Shown: piece after piece, positions 35,472-45,386 of the stretch
Numbering within the stretch: the first letter of the stretch is position 1
How the letters are laid out: each line of letters opens with the position of its first letter
From: Bog-159 sp963756605
GTDB taxonomy: Bacteria; Acidobacteriota; Terriglobia; Bryobacterales; Bryobacteraceae
Direction: 5' to 3'
Assembly (NCBI GenBank): GCA_963756605.1
Contig: CAVWOT010000026.1
Location: forward strand, 1 to 64,000
DNA: 64,000 nucleotides
Made by a program: the position numbers and the translations under genes
The notes under the pieces: model-generated
The model's database searches: none
Seen by the model: only the letters and a program-made list of their open reading frames with translations
What the model was told of the DNA's origin: nothing

Positions 35472-36449
35472 TTAAACTCCCGCTAATGCCGGAGCGCGCA
35501 GTGTTTCGGCGATCTCCGCCAGTTCCGCGGCCGGCAGCGTAACCGCCGCCGCGGCGTTTTCCTTGGCTTGGGCGGCATCCCGCGCGCCCACCAAAGCATG
35601 CGTCAGGCCGGGTTGCGCGATGGTCCAGGCGATGACCAGTTGTCCGATGGTCAGGCCGTGCTTCTTCGCCACTCCGCGCATCTGGTCGAGCATGCCGTTT
35701 ACACGAATGCGCGACTCGCGCGTGTAAAGCGGGTTGTCGTGCCGCAGGTCGCCTTCCGGGAATACGCGAGCCGGATCGACTTTGCCGGTCAGCAGCCCGT
35801 TAGCCAGCGGTGAATAGGCCAGTACAGCGATGCTGCGGCGGCGGCAATACGGCAGGTATTCGGCATCCAGCGCCCGGTCGAGCATGTTGTAGCGCTCCTG
35901 CGCCGTGTCCACCGGCCCGATCGCCAGATACCTCTTGAGCTGTTCCAGCGTGCAATTCGAGACCCCTATGGCGCGGATCTTTCCCTGCTGCTTGAGTTCG
36001 AGCAGTGTTCCCATAGTTTCCGCAATGGGCGTGGTGTCATCCTGCCAGTGGGTCTGGTAGAGATCGATATAGTCGGTGCGCAGGCGGCGTAGGCTTTGCT
36101 CGACCTCGTAGCGGATCGATTGCGCTCCCAGGTACCGATGGATGCGAGTTCCGTCTTGATCGACGAAAAACGTTCCGCGGTTGGTGTGCCAGACCAGCCC
36201 GCATTTGGTAGCCAGAATTACTTTATCGCGGCGGCCTTCGAGCGCCTGTCCTACGATGCGCTCGGAGAGTCCCATGCCGTACGCCGGAGCCGTGTCGATG
36301 AAGTTTACGCCGGCGTCGAGGGAAGCCTGAATCGAGCGGACTGACCGCTCCTCGTCTGTGCCACCCCACATCCACCCGCCGATGGCCCACGCGCCGTGTG
36401 CAATTGCCGAGGCGGTGATGCCGGATTGTCCTAATGGTCGATAAATCAT
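35472..36449 (-). CDS. Aldo/keto reductase
   Basis: 325 residues. All four catalytic residues of the AKR barrel are visible: Asp in VNFIDTAPAYG, Tyr in the same segment (PAYGMGLSE), Lys in VILATKCGLV and His in YQTHWQDD. Cofactor-binding AIGVSNCTLEQLKR and LAYSPLANGLLTGK follow. It reduces aldehydes or ketones with NADPH, or the reverse. It starts 43 bases after the outer-membrane factor of the RND pump and leads into the dehydrogenase gene. That order suggests that reactive carbonyl or sugar-derived compounds are handled together with efflux. Confidence 0.88.
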   Translation of the reverse strand: MIYRPLGQSGITASAIAHGAWAIGGWMWGGTDEERSVRSIQASLDAGVNFIDTAPAYGMGLSERIVGQALEGRRDKVILATKCGLVWHTNRGTFFVDQDGTRIHRYLGAQSIRYEVEQSLRRLRTDYIDLYQTHWQDDTTPIAETMGTLLELKQQGKIRAIGVSNCTLEQLKRYLAIGPVDTAQERYNMLDRALDAEYLPYCRRRSIAVLAYSPLANGLLTGKVDPARVFPEGDLRHDNPLYTRESRIRVNGMLDQMRGVAKKHGLTIGQLVIAWTIAQPGLTHALVGARDAAQAKENAAAAVTLPAAELAEIAETLRAPALAGV

Positions 36450-36492
36450 GTTAGTTTCCTTTCTGTTATTAAGTCGTTATTTACTCCACAAA

Positions 36493-37956
36493 TCATGGGC
36501 GGAACGCTGTCTTCAGATCCGCCTTTACGCGAACGGCGGCCAGGCTGTTGGCGTCCCAGCCCCCACCCAGCGCTTTCACCAGCATTACGGAAGTCACCAG
36601 TTGCCCTCCGCGAATCTGTGCGTTCTCGCGCTCGTTCAAGAGCAAGCTCTGCTGCGCGGTGACCACATCCAGGTAAGTGACTAAGCCGCCGGTATACCGG
36701 TTCATCGCGATGTTCAAAGCGCGCTGGGAATCCGCCACCGCCGCGTCCTGCGACGTCCCGGCAGCCGCAAAAACCTCCAGTCCGGAGAGGGCGTCCTCCA
36801 CTTGCTGAAAAGCCACCAGCACCGTTTGGCGGTATTGCGCCACAGCATCCTGGTAGCCCGCTCGCGAAAAGTCGATGCCCGCGCGCACTCTGCCGCCGGA
36901 AAAAACGGTCTGTGCGATCGAGGCGCCCACCGCCCACAAAGCGCTCGGCAGCGAGATCAGATCGGCAACATCGGCGCTCTGAAACCCACCGCTCCCGAGC
37001 AGCGGAATGCTGGGATAATAGGCGGATTTCGCTACGCCGATTTCCGCGTTGGCGGACGCCATCAGGCGCTCTTCGCGCGCAATATCGGGCCGCCGCTCGA
37101 GCACGCCCGAAGGCACCCCCGCCGGAATCGACGGCAGGTACTGCGGCGGCGCGGCGGGGGCCACCCGGAAGTCCGGCGCCGGAGCGCCGCACAAGACGGC
37201 CAAGGCGTGCTCGTAGTTGGCGCGCAGCTGCCGCTCGAGTGTAGCCTGCGTGCGCGTGGCATTCAGCAGCGCTTGTTCCTGGGCCACGTCCAGGCCCGAG
37301 GCAACTCCCCCATCGTGACGATTCTGAATCAGTGCCAGAGCTTTTTCGAAGGACGCGACAGAGTCGTCCAGAATGTGAATCTCCGTATCCACTTCGCCGA
37401 GGGTGAAATAGTCAGCGGCGGTTTCCGCCGTCAGCACCAGCTTCACGTTTTCGAAATCCGCTGCCGAAGCCTGATACGAAGCATTGGCGGCTTCTCCGCT
37501 GCGCCTGGTCCGGCCGAATAAGTCGGGTTCGTAACTTAGGACGAAAGATAAGTTCCACTCATTCTCAGTTAGCGGGCCGGTAACTGGCGCGCCCAGCGAC
37601 GGCCGGTTCCCGGATAACCGGAATCTCTGGAACGAGGGTGACGCGCCCACTTGGGGATAGAAGTTACTGACGGCTACAGAAGCCAGTGCGCGCGCTTGTT
37701 GTACGCGGGCCGCGGCGGATACCAGGTCCTGGTTGGCGGCCAATACGGACTTCTCCAGGCCGTCCAATTGCGCGTTGCGGAAGATGGTCCACCATTCGCC
37801 CTTGGGGATGGCGTCTTTCGGTTCGCCGGGCCGCCAGGGTCCTTCAGCGTGCCAGGATGCCGCTTCGGGCGCCGGCGGAGTGTGATAATCGGGACCCACG
37901 GCATGACAGCCGGCCAGCGCGAGGGCCAGGAGCGCCAGAGCGCAGGCGGACTTCAT
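36493..37956 (-). CDS. RND efflux outer-membrane factor (NodT/TolC family lipoprotein)
   Basis: 487 residues. A lipoprotein signal (LLALALAGC, lipid anchor on Cys17) is followed by HAVGPDYHTPP, the standard NodT opening. Two OEP repeats with long coiled-coil helices follow (about 60-270 and 280-470), with IPAGVPSGVLERRPDIAREE at the junction, a block present in nearly all such proteins. It forms the trimeric outer-membrane channel of the tripartite pump. Its ATG overlaps the adaptor's stop (ATGA). Confidence 0.9.
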   Translation of the reverse strand: MKSACALALLALALAGCHAVGPDYHTPPAPEAASWHAEGPWRPGEPKDAIPKGEWWTIFRNAQLDGLEKSVLAANQDLVSAAARVQQARALASVAVSNFYPQVGASPSFQRFRLSGNRPSLGAPVTGPLTENEWNLSFVLSYEPDLFGRTRRSGEAANASYQASAADFENVKLVLTAETAADYFTLGEVDTEIHILDDSVASFEKALALIQNRHDGGVASGLDVAQEQALLNATRTQATLERQLRANYEHALAVLCGAPAPDFRVAPAAPPQYLPSIPAGVPSGVLERRPDIAREERLMASANAEIGVAKSAYYPSIPLLGSGGFQSADVADLISLPSALWAVGASIAQTVFSGGRVRAGIDFSRAGYQDAVAQYRQTVLVAFQQVEDALSGLEVFAAAGTSQDAAVADSQRALNIAMNRYTGGLVTYLDVVTAQQSLLLNERENAQIRGGQLVTSVMLVKALGGGWDANSLAAVRVKADLKTAFRP

Positions 37957-39149
37957 GACGTTTTCCCTCCCGCCACATGCACAATCTGTCCGTTCTCCAG
38001 CGAGTCCGGCGGATTCTGAATCACCCGGTCACCCCGCGCGACGCCTTGCAGAATTTCGAGGCTGGTTCCAAAATCGCGGCCGATCGCAATAGGCCGCAAT
38101 TGCACGCGGTCCCCAGGTCCGACTACGGCGATGCGCGGACCTTCGGCGCGGAACAACATGGCGCTGGACGGCACCGCCAGCCGGCCTGCGCCGACCGGCA
38201 CGCGAAAGTGGACCTGCGCATAAGCGCCCGGCAAAAGGCGCCCAGCCGGATTGGGAACATCCACTTCCGTGAGTAGCGTGCGGGTAGCTTGATCGATGGC
38301 GTTCGCCGTGCGCACCACGGTTCCGGCGAAGCGCGTGGCTGGGAATTCCGCCACGGTGATGGAGACATGCAGGCCTGCACGCATGGCGGGCGCGTCTGCT
38401 TCCGGCACGCTCACGTAGACGCGCAACGGATCGATCAAGGCGAGATTGAAAAGCTCCTTGCCGGATCCGCCGTTGCCCGCATTCACGAGCGCGCCGATAT
38501 CCACATTGCGCCGCGTGAGAATCCCCGCGAACGGCGCGTAGACGTGCTTGAAGGATTCCAACTGTTCGAGGCGCCGCACATTGGCGTCGGAGGCAGACAG
38601 GTTGGCCTGCGCCTGGGAATAATCGCTGACGCGTTGATCCAACTCCTGCTGCGAGACCGAATCCGTTTTACGCAGGTCGCGCCAGCGGTCCGCGCTGGTG
38701 CGCGCCAGGTCCAGCGCCGCGGCAATCTGGCGGCGTGCGGCTTGCGCCTGGGAAAGCTCTTGGTCCACTTCGGGCGTATCGAGATCGGCCAGCAGCTCGC
38801 CTTTCTCGACGCGCGCACCGATATCTTTGTACCAGTGCAGCAGGTAGCCATTGGTCCGCGCGTAAATCGGCGACTCGGTGTACGCCTGTACGCTGCCGGG
38901 CAGCTCCAGGTCGTTGACGCCCGGCTCGGGCCGCGGCTGGCTTACCGCCACTGTGACGAGGGACAAGCGCGCGGTCTCGCTGCCCAGCGCAACGGTTTCC
39001 TTCGCGCGGGCTTTCAAGCTCAGCATCCCGGCCACCGAGAGCGCGCTCAGTGCGACGGCCGCGGCGATGCCCCAGTGCCACGAACTTCCGGGCCCGGACC
39101 GCCGGCGGTTTTCTTCAATCTCGTTCAACGGCATTTCCATGGTCGCCAT
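37953..39149 (-). CDS. RND efflux periplasmic adaptor (membrane-fusion protein)
   Basis: 398 residues. An N-terminal membrane helix (WGIAAAVALSALSVAGMLSL) without lipobox cysteine anchors it. The biotinyl-lipoyl halves show YARTNGYLLHWYKDIGARVE and APFAGILTRRNVDIGALVNA, flanking an alpha hairpin (about 130-215). Beta-barrel and membrane-proximal domains follow, with VPSSAMLFRAEGPRIAVV near the C-terminus. It links the inner-membrane pump to the outer-membrane channel. Its start overlaps the permease end by 35 bases. Confidence 0.9.
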   Translation of the reverse strand: MATMEMPLNEIEENRRRSGPGSSWHWGIAAAVALSALSVAGMLSLKARAKETVALGSETARLSLVTVAVSQPRPEPGVNDLELPGSVQAYTESPIYARTNGYLLHWYKDIGARVEKGELLADLDTPEVDQELSQAQAARRQIAAALDLARTSADRWRDLRKTDSVSQQELDQRVSDYSQAQANLSASDANVRRLEQLESFKHVYAPFAGILTRRNVDIGALVNAGNGGSGKELFNLALIDPLRVYVSVPEADAPAMRAGLHVSITVAEFPATRFAGTVVRTANAIDQATRTLLTEVDVPNPAGRLLPGAYAQVHFRVPVGAGRLAVPSSAMLFRAEGPRIAVVGPGDRVQLRPIAIGRDFGTSLEILQGVARGDRVIQNPPDSLENGQIVHVAGGKTS

Positions 39150-42100
39150 AATTCCTCCCGTGAATCATCGAAAACACCACCGGCACAAAGAACAGCGTGG
39201 CCACGGTGGCAAACAACAGCCCTCCGATGACGGCGCGGCCCAGCGGCGCATTCTGTTCGCCGCCTTCGCCCATGCCCATCGCCATCGGCGCCATCCCGAT
39301 GACCATGGCCAGCGCGGTCATCAGCACCGGCCGCATGCGGGTGTGGCCGGCCTGGACCGCGGCCTCGTGCGCCGGCAAGCCCTCGTCCATGCGCTCGCGT
39401 GCGAACGACACCATCAGGATGCTGTTGGCCGTGGCCACGCCCACGCACATTATGGCGCCGGTGAGCGAGGGCACATTCAGCGTCGTATGCGTGAGCAGCA
39501 GCGCCCACACGATGCCCGCCATGGCGCCCGGCAGCGCGGTGATGATGATGAACGGATCCAGCCACGATTGAAAATTCACGACGATCAGCAGGTAGGCGAG
39601 CATGATAGCCATGGCCACGCCGGTGCCCAGCCCAAGGAATGACGCCGACATGGTCTGCACCTGGCCGGCAACTTTGATATGGCTGCCGCGCGGAAGCTGT
39701 TTCGCGGCACTCGCCGTGAGCCGGCGAACGTCGCGCGCCACGCCGCCCAAGTCCCGGCCTTGCACCGAGGCGTACACATCCACCAGCGGCTGCACGTTGT
39801 AGTGAGAGATCACGGCGGCCTGACTCATGTGATCGAACGTCGCCAGATTTCCCAGGATCTGCGGTTCGGCCGCCGCGGGCGCGTGAATGGGTGTATCGAG
39901 CAGTGCCTGGATGCTATCCACGCGGTATTGCGGCGTCTGCACAGCCAGGTTGTAACTGATCTGATTTTGCGGATTCAGCCAGAAGGTGGGCGAGGTCTGG
40001 AAACTGGAGCTTAACGAAATCAGGAGATTCTGGGCGACTTCCTGCTGCGTGAGGCCAACCGATTGCGCGAGTGTGCGGTCGATATCCAGGCGTAAGGTAG
40101 GCGCGTCATAGGCCTGCTGAACGTGGACATCCACGGCGCCGGGAACCTGGCGGATGCGGTTCGCCAGGCGCTCGGCCAGCTCGTAGTTGCCGATCTGGTT
40201 GGTGCCCACAACTTGCACATCGATCGGCGCAGGCACGCCGAAGTTCAGAATCTGGGTGACGATATCGGCGGGCTGAAAGAAGAACTGCGCGCCGGGAAAT
40301 GCGCGCGGCAGATCCTCGCGCAGCATTCTCACGTACTGCGCGGTGGGCCGGTGATTCGCTTTGAGCGAGATCAGGACTTCCGCGTCGGGCGTGCCGATGG
40401 TTCCGGCATTGCTGTATGACAGGTTCAAGCCGCTATAAGGCAGTCCGATGTTGTCGAGCACCGTATCGAGCTCCCGCGGCGGAATCATCGTCCGAATACG
40501 ATTCTCGATCTCTTCGGTGAGGCGCGCGGTTTCCTCAATGCGCAGACCGGTGCGCGCCCGCACATGCAGCCGCATCAGCCCGGCGTCGACTTGCGGGAAC
40601 AGATCCTGACCCAGCACCGGAACGAAGCACAGCGAACCCAGGCACACCGCCAGGAACCCCGCGGCGAACCAACCGCCGTGCTGCATAGCACGCGAGAGCG
40701 CGTTCGCGTAGCTGCCGCGCAGGCGCTCGAAACCGTCCTCGAAGCGTTGGTGGAAGCGGGCGAACAAGCCATGCCCACCGGCTCTGTGCTTGCGCAGAAG
40801 AAACATGACCATGGTGGGCACCAGAGTTCGCGAAAGCAGATAGGACGCCAGCATGGCGAAAATCACGGCCTCCGCCAGCGGCACAAACAGGAAGCGCGTC
40901 ACGCCGGTGAGGAAGAACATGGGCACGAAAACGATGCAGATGCACAGCGTGGAGACGAATGCCGGAACCGCGATTTCCTGCGCGCCATCGAGGATGGCCT
41001 GGCGCAGTTCCTTGCCGAGCAGCCGGTTGCGTTCGATGTTTTCGATTTCGACGGTAGCATCGTCCACCAGGATGCCGACGGCCAACGCCAGGCCTCCCAG
41101 CGTCATCAGGTTCATGGTCTGGCCGAGCGCGCTGAGGCAGCAGACCGAAACCAGGATCGAAAGCGGAATGGAAATCGCGATGATCAGGGTGCTGCGCCAG
41201 TTGCCCAGGAAGATCAGAATCATGGCGGCGGTCAGGCAGGCGGCCGTCAGCGCCTCGCGGATGACGCCCTGAATCGCGGCGCGCACAAACAGCGATTGGT
41301 CGAACAGGGGAGTCATCTTCAACTCCGGCGGCAGCCCGGCAGCCATGGTGGAAAGGGTCGCACGCACATCGTGTACGATGGCCAGTGTGGAGGCCGATCC
41401 GGTTTTGTACACGCTGAGTAACGCGCTGCGGCGGCCATCCTGACGCACGACATTTGTCTGCGGCGAAAAACCATCACGCACATGGGCCACGTCGCGCAAG
41501 TAAATGGTTGCGCCGTTGGAAGTCTTTACGGGCAGATCGTTCAGCTCGTTGATGGTGCGGGTGCTGCCGTTCATTTCCACCTGGTATTCGAGCGGCCCGA
41601 GCTTGACAGTGCCGGAGGGCAGGATCAAATTCTCGGCGCTGACGGAGTTGACCACGTCGAGCGGCGATAAACCTTTGGCCTGCAGCGCGGCCGAATCGAT
41701 GTCCACGGAAACCAGCCGCACCTTGCCACCATACGGGAACGGCACCGCGGCGCCCTGTACCGTCGCCAACTGCGTGCGTATCACATTCATGCCGAGATCG
41801 TTCAACTGTTGCTCAGCCAGGCGGTCGCTGCTCAGGCCGATTTGCAACACGGGCACAGTGGATGCGGAATAGCTGAGAATCAGCGGCGGCGTGGTGCCGG
41901 GCGGAAGTTGCCGGAGCTGAGTCTGGCACACCGCCGTTACCTGCGCCAGGGCCGTGGCGATGTTGACCGAAGGATGAAAGAACAGCTTGATTACGGCGAT
42001 TCCGTAATACGACTGCGACTCGATATGTTCGATGTCATTCACCGTGGTAGTGATGCTGCGTTCGGTGATGGAGACGATGCGATCCGCCATATCCTCCGGC

Positions 42101-42264
42101 GGAAAGCCGTCGTAATTCCAAACCACACTCACGACGGGTATTCCAATGTTCGGGAAAATGTCGGTGGGGGTGCGCAGGATCACCAGTGGACTGACCAGCA
42201 GAATCAACAGCGCCAGCACCACGAAAGTGTAAGGCCGGTTGAGCGCAACTCGTACGATCCACAT
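39115..42264 (-). CDS. RND efflux permease (AcrB/MdtBC-like)
   Basis: 1049 residues, standard RND size, with 12 expected helices and two large periplasmic loops. The proton-relay aspartates are in ALAVGILVDDATVEIENIER near residue 400; the first helix region is ALNRPYTFVVLALLILLVSPL. NFQSWLDPFIIITALPGAM and SILMVSFARERMDEGLPAHE are in the second half. It exports hydrophobic or amphipathic compounds using the proton gradient. It follows the sigma54-type activator by about 100 bases and heads the efflux operon. Confidence 0.92.
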   Translation of the reverse strand: MWIVRVALNRPYTFVVLALLILLVSPLVILRTPTDIFPNIGIPVVSVVWNYDGFPPEDMADRIVSITERSITTTVNDIEHIESQSYYGIAVIKLFFHPSVNIATALAQVTAVCQTQLRQLPPGTTPPLILSYSASTVPVLQIGLSSDRLAEQQLNDLGMNVIRTQLATVQGAAVPFPYGGKVRLVSVDIDSAALQAKGLSPLDVVNSVSAENLILPSGTVKLGPLEYQVEMNGSTRTINELNDLPVKTSNGATIYLRDVAHVRDGFSPQTNVVRQDGRRSALLSVYKTGSASTLAIVHDVRATLSTMAAGLPPELKMTPLFDQSLFVRAAIQGVIREALTAACLTAAMILIFLGNWRSTLIIAISIPLSILVSVCCLSALGQTMNLMTLGGLALAVGILVDDATVEIENIERNRLLGKELRQAILDGAQEIAVPAFVSTLCICIVFVPMFFLTGVTRFLFVPLAEAVIFAMLASYLLSRTLVPTMVMFLLRKHRAGGHGLFARFHQRFEDGFERLRGSYANALSRAMQHGGWFAAGFLAVCLGSLCFVPVLGQDLFPQVDAGLMRLHVRARTGLRIEETARLTEEIENRIRTMIPPRELDTVLDNIGLPYSGLNLSYSNAGTIGTPDAEVLISLKANHRPTAQYVRMLREDLPRAFPGAQFFFQPADIVTQILNFGVPAPIDVQVVGTNQIGNYELAERLANRIRQVPGAVDVHVQQAYDAPTLRLDIDRTLAQSVGLTQQEVAQNLLISLSSSFQTSPTFWLNPQNQISYNLAVQTPQYRVDSIQALLDTPIHAPAAAEPQILGNLATFDHMSQAAVISHYNVQPLVDVYASVQGRDLGGVARDVRRLTASAAKQLPRGSHIKVAGQVQTMSASFLGLGTGVAMAIMLAYLLIVVNFQSWLDPFIIITALPGAMAGIVWALLLTHTTLNVPSLTGAIMCVGVATANSILMVSFARERMDEGLPAHEAAVQAGHTRMRPVLMTALAMVIGMAPMAMGMGEGGEQNAPLGRAVIGGLLFATVATLFFVPVVFSMIHGRNYGDHGNAVERD

Positions 42265-42364
42265 GCCCCTGCGGAGTGCAATACGAGTTCCGCGATTCGG
42301 GTCCTGCTAAATCAGTGAGATCGGTTTGTGGGAGATGCCGGCGCCTTCGCGATTCCGCGAAATA

Positions 42365-44471
42365 TCACGACACGGAGTGGAACTTGAACTTGTCGATCTT
42401 GAGCGCCCGGATCTTCGATTCGAGTGTCGATGCGGGAATACCCAACCGTGCCGCAGCGCCTTTGGAACCGGCTACGCGGCCCCTGGTCTCCGCCAGCATC
42501 GCCTCGATCAGTTCCTTCTCGCTTTGTTCGAAGACGCTGGGGCTGGCAGCGGGTTTGCGCGGCTCGCGCGCCCCCAGTATGCTGGCATCCACGCGCAGCG
42601 TGCCGCTCTCGGCCAGGATTACGCCGCGCTCGATTACGTTCTGCAATTCCCGAATGTTGCCGGGCCAATGATACGCCTGTAGCAATTCCATGGTGCGGCG
42701 GTCCACGCGGTTGATCTTCCTGCCCACGCGGTCGGCGAAGCGCGCGGTGAAGTACTCCACCAACAACGGAATATCGTCACTGCGGTCGCGCAAGGGCGGA
42801 ATCACTAGGGGAAAGATGTTGAGCCGGTAGTACAGATCTTCACGGAACTCGCGGGCTTCCACCATCGCCGGAAGATCGCGGCTGGTGGCGGCTACCATGC
42901 GCACATTCACGCGGATGGTCTGCGAGCTGCCCAGCCGCTCGAATTCCCGTTCCTGCAGCACCCGCAGCAGCTTGGGTTGTAGCTCGGGCGGGATATCGCC
43001 CACTTCATCCAGGAACAGCGATCCCTCGTGCGCCAGTTCGAAGCGTCCCACTTTGCGCGCGAGAGCTCCGGTGAACGCGCCTTTCTCGTGGCCGAACAGT
43101 TCGCTCTCGAGGCAGGCCCAGCGGAATCGCCGCGCAATTGACCTTCACGAACGTGTGTTCCCGGCGCCCGCTCAGGTTGTGGATCGCCCTGGCGACCAAT
43201 TCCTTGCCTGTGCCGGTCTCGCCCAGGACGAGCACGGTGGAGTCCGTCGGCGCGACGATGGCGACCTGTTTCAGAACGTTTTTCAAGGCGGCGCTGGAAC
43301 CTATAATCTCTTCGAAGTTGTGCGTGGTGCGGATCTCTTCGTTCAGATAAACGCGCTCCTCCACCAGGCGCTGCCGTGCCTGCGCGACCTGGTAATAGTC
43401 GAGCGCGTTGTCTACCGCCAGCGCCACCTGGCTGGCCACCTGGCGCAGAAAATCCAGATCGTCTTGGGTGAAGGCGCGGTCCGGAAACCGTCCCAAGTTC
43501 AAAGTTCCGATCACTCGCTCGCGCGCGATCAGTGGCAGGAAGCACGCCGATTTCAGTCCCAAGGCCAGTGTGGGGTTGATGGCGGGGTCGAAGCGCGCCA
43601 AACCCTCGCTCTCGAGGACCACCGGCTTGCCGCTTTCGAGCACCATGCCCGCCGGTGTACCTTCGCGGGGCACGACCAGTTCCTCGGGGAGCTGCACGTG
43701 GTTTTCCGCAAAAGCCCGCGCGTAGATGCGCAAGGTTGTGCCGTCCGCCTCCGGCAGGATTACGCTGGTGTAATCGCAGCGCATGGCGCGGCGGACGTTC
43801 GACGATACGGCGCGCAGCAACTCGCGCAAATCCAGGTTGGGCGCCAGCGTGTTGTTCAGCTCCAGCAACAACTGGAGTCTGTCGCGTTCTTCGGCTAATT
43901 CGCTTTGCAGTTTCTGCGCTTCGCAGTGTGCCAGGGTATTGTCGACGGCCACCGCGATCTGCCCGGCGACCTGCCGCAGGAACTCGACGTCGGCATCCGC
44001 GCAGGCGTCCGTCTGCTGGTATCCGAAGCCAACCGCGCCCAGCCGCCGGTGCGCGGTGGTCAAAGGCAGAATGCAACAGCAGCGGATATTATTATCCAGC
44101 AACAACTGGAAAGCTTTGGTATAACGATGCTCCGCGGCGAGGTCTTGCACGATCAGAGGCTCTTGCGTGCTCCATACCAGGGCGCTGGGGGCCTCAGCTA
44201 ACGGGCGATCGATCGGCAGATCCACTTCATCCGCGGGCGCGGGGCCGGGCCCTTCCAGAACATGAAGCCGCATCAGGTTGCGTTGCGCATCGTACAGCAC
44301 CAGCCAGAGCGAATCGAAGTTGACGATGCGCGGCAGGCGTTCCGCCAGATGCCGGAACAGGCCTGTCAGATCGCGGTGCGCGGCTACGGATTCCGACACT
44401 TCGAGCAAAGCTTGATACCGGCGGGACGGCGTCCCGGCAACGAAGTGTGGCTCGCTCATGAGTGCCTGCAT
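42365..44471 (-). pseudogene. Sigma54-dependent activator with two GAF domains (single-base frameshift)
   Basis: Domains in order are: GAF (about 15-170), second GAF (about 185-340), AAA+ ATPase with Walker A GETGTGKELVARAI, and C-terminal Fis-type HTH ending GIPASTLESKIRALKIDKF. The frame from the start is lost after NCAAIPLGL because of one extra base in the GG at 43111-43112. The correct continuation in the next frame is ESELFGHEKGAFTGAL, including the sigma54-contact motif GAFTGA. Walker B SLFLDEVGD and PVIPPLRDR follow normally. Apart from that base the gene of about 700 codons is complete, so a sequencing slip is as likely as inactivation. It probably controls the efflux operon just downstream. 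Confidence 0.85.
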
Positions 44472-44475
44472 CTTA

Positions 44476-44497
44476 TTATAAAAAGCTTATAAAAAGC
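44476..44497. repeat. Tandem 11-bp direct repeat upstream of the activator gene
   Basis: TTATAAAAAGC occurs twice without spacer (44476-44486, 44487-44497), a few bases before the activator's start codon. It is an AT-rich island in GC-rich DNA, so it could be a promoter -10 area or a binding site. Confidence 0.5.
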
Positions 44498-44545
44498 GGC
44501 GTTGCATCCTTAAAATTGTTTGATGCCGGATTCCGCGCGTGCGAC

Positions 44546-45316
44546 TCAGCGCGCGGTCCAACCGCCGTCGATGAGCAGGGTGTGGCCGGTGATCATAGAA
44601 GCCGCCGGGGAAGCCAGAAACACGACCGCGCCAGCTACGTCCATAGGGTCGCCGATGCGATGCAGCGCGGCGATACGCTCCACCACGTCAGCCCGAAAAA
44701 CGGGATCGGCCAGCGCCTCTTCGGTCCCCGGCGTGTGTATGAAGGTGGGCGCCACGGCGTTCACCAGGATGCCGTGCGGGCCCCATTCCACGGCCAGGCA
44801 TTTGGTAAGATGCGCGATGGCGGCTTTCGTCATACAGTAGACCGATTCGCCGGGTAGCGCGGCAACGCCGGCCTGCGATCCCATATTCACAATGCGCCCG
44901 CCATGCTGCCGGATCATCACGCGCGCCGCGGCCTGACTGGCAAAGAAGGTCCCCTTCAAGTTCACGCGCAGGGTCGCATCGAAATCGTCTTCCCGCACAT
45001 CTTCGGCTGGATTGCCGGGCGCGATGCCGGCGTTGTTGACCAGAATATCGAGGCGGCCGAAATGCGCTGCGGCGCCGTCTATCGCGTGGCGGATCTGGTC
45101 GAGGCTGGTGACGTCCATCTGTAACGGCAAAACGCGCCTCCCCAGATCCTCGATCTCGAGCGGTAGATTGCCGTGCGCGTGCACGTCGCGCAGGCCTAAC
45201 GCGATGTCGGCGCCGGCATGCGCCAACGCGAGCGAAATCGCGCGTCCCAACCCGCGGGCGGCTCCGGTGACCAGCGCCACTTGTCCGGTTAGATCAAACT
45301 GCGGGAATTGCTGCAT
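44546..45316 (-). CDS. Short-chain dehydrogenase/reductase (SDR)
   Basis: 256 residues from ATG 45316; an open frame continues 17 codons upstream without purpose. The Rossmann motif VTGAARGLGRA (about 15-25), ILVNNAGIAPGNP, catalytic serine in NMGSQAGVA and the YCMTK pair (Tyr-x3-Lys) are present, along with the C-terminal LLIDGGW typical of classical SDRs. It uses NAD(P) to oxidise or reduce an alcohol or ketone. It is 74 bases upstream of the sigma54 activator on the same strand and may belong to the same expression unit. Confidence 0.9.
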   Translation of the reverse strand: MQQFPQFDLTGQVALVTGAARGLGRAISLALAHAGADIALGLRDVHAHGNLPLEIEDLGRRVLPLQMDVTSLDQIRHAIDGAAAHFGRLDILVNNAGIAPGNPAEDVREDDFDATLRVNLKGTFFASQAAARVMIRQHGGRIVNMGSQAGVAALPGESVYCMTKAAIAHLTKCLAVEWGPHGILVNAVAPTFIHTPGTEEALADPVFRADVVERIAALHRIGDPMDVAGAVVFLASPAASMITGHTLLIDGGWTAR

Positions 45317-45386
45317 GCAGTCTACTCTACTCGATGCATGCGGCTGCTCGCTACGAGCGGGGCACAAGCCCCCATCCGGCCCATTG

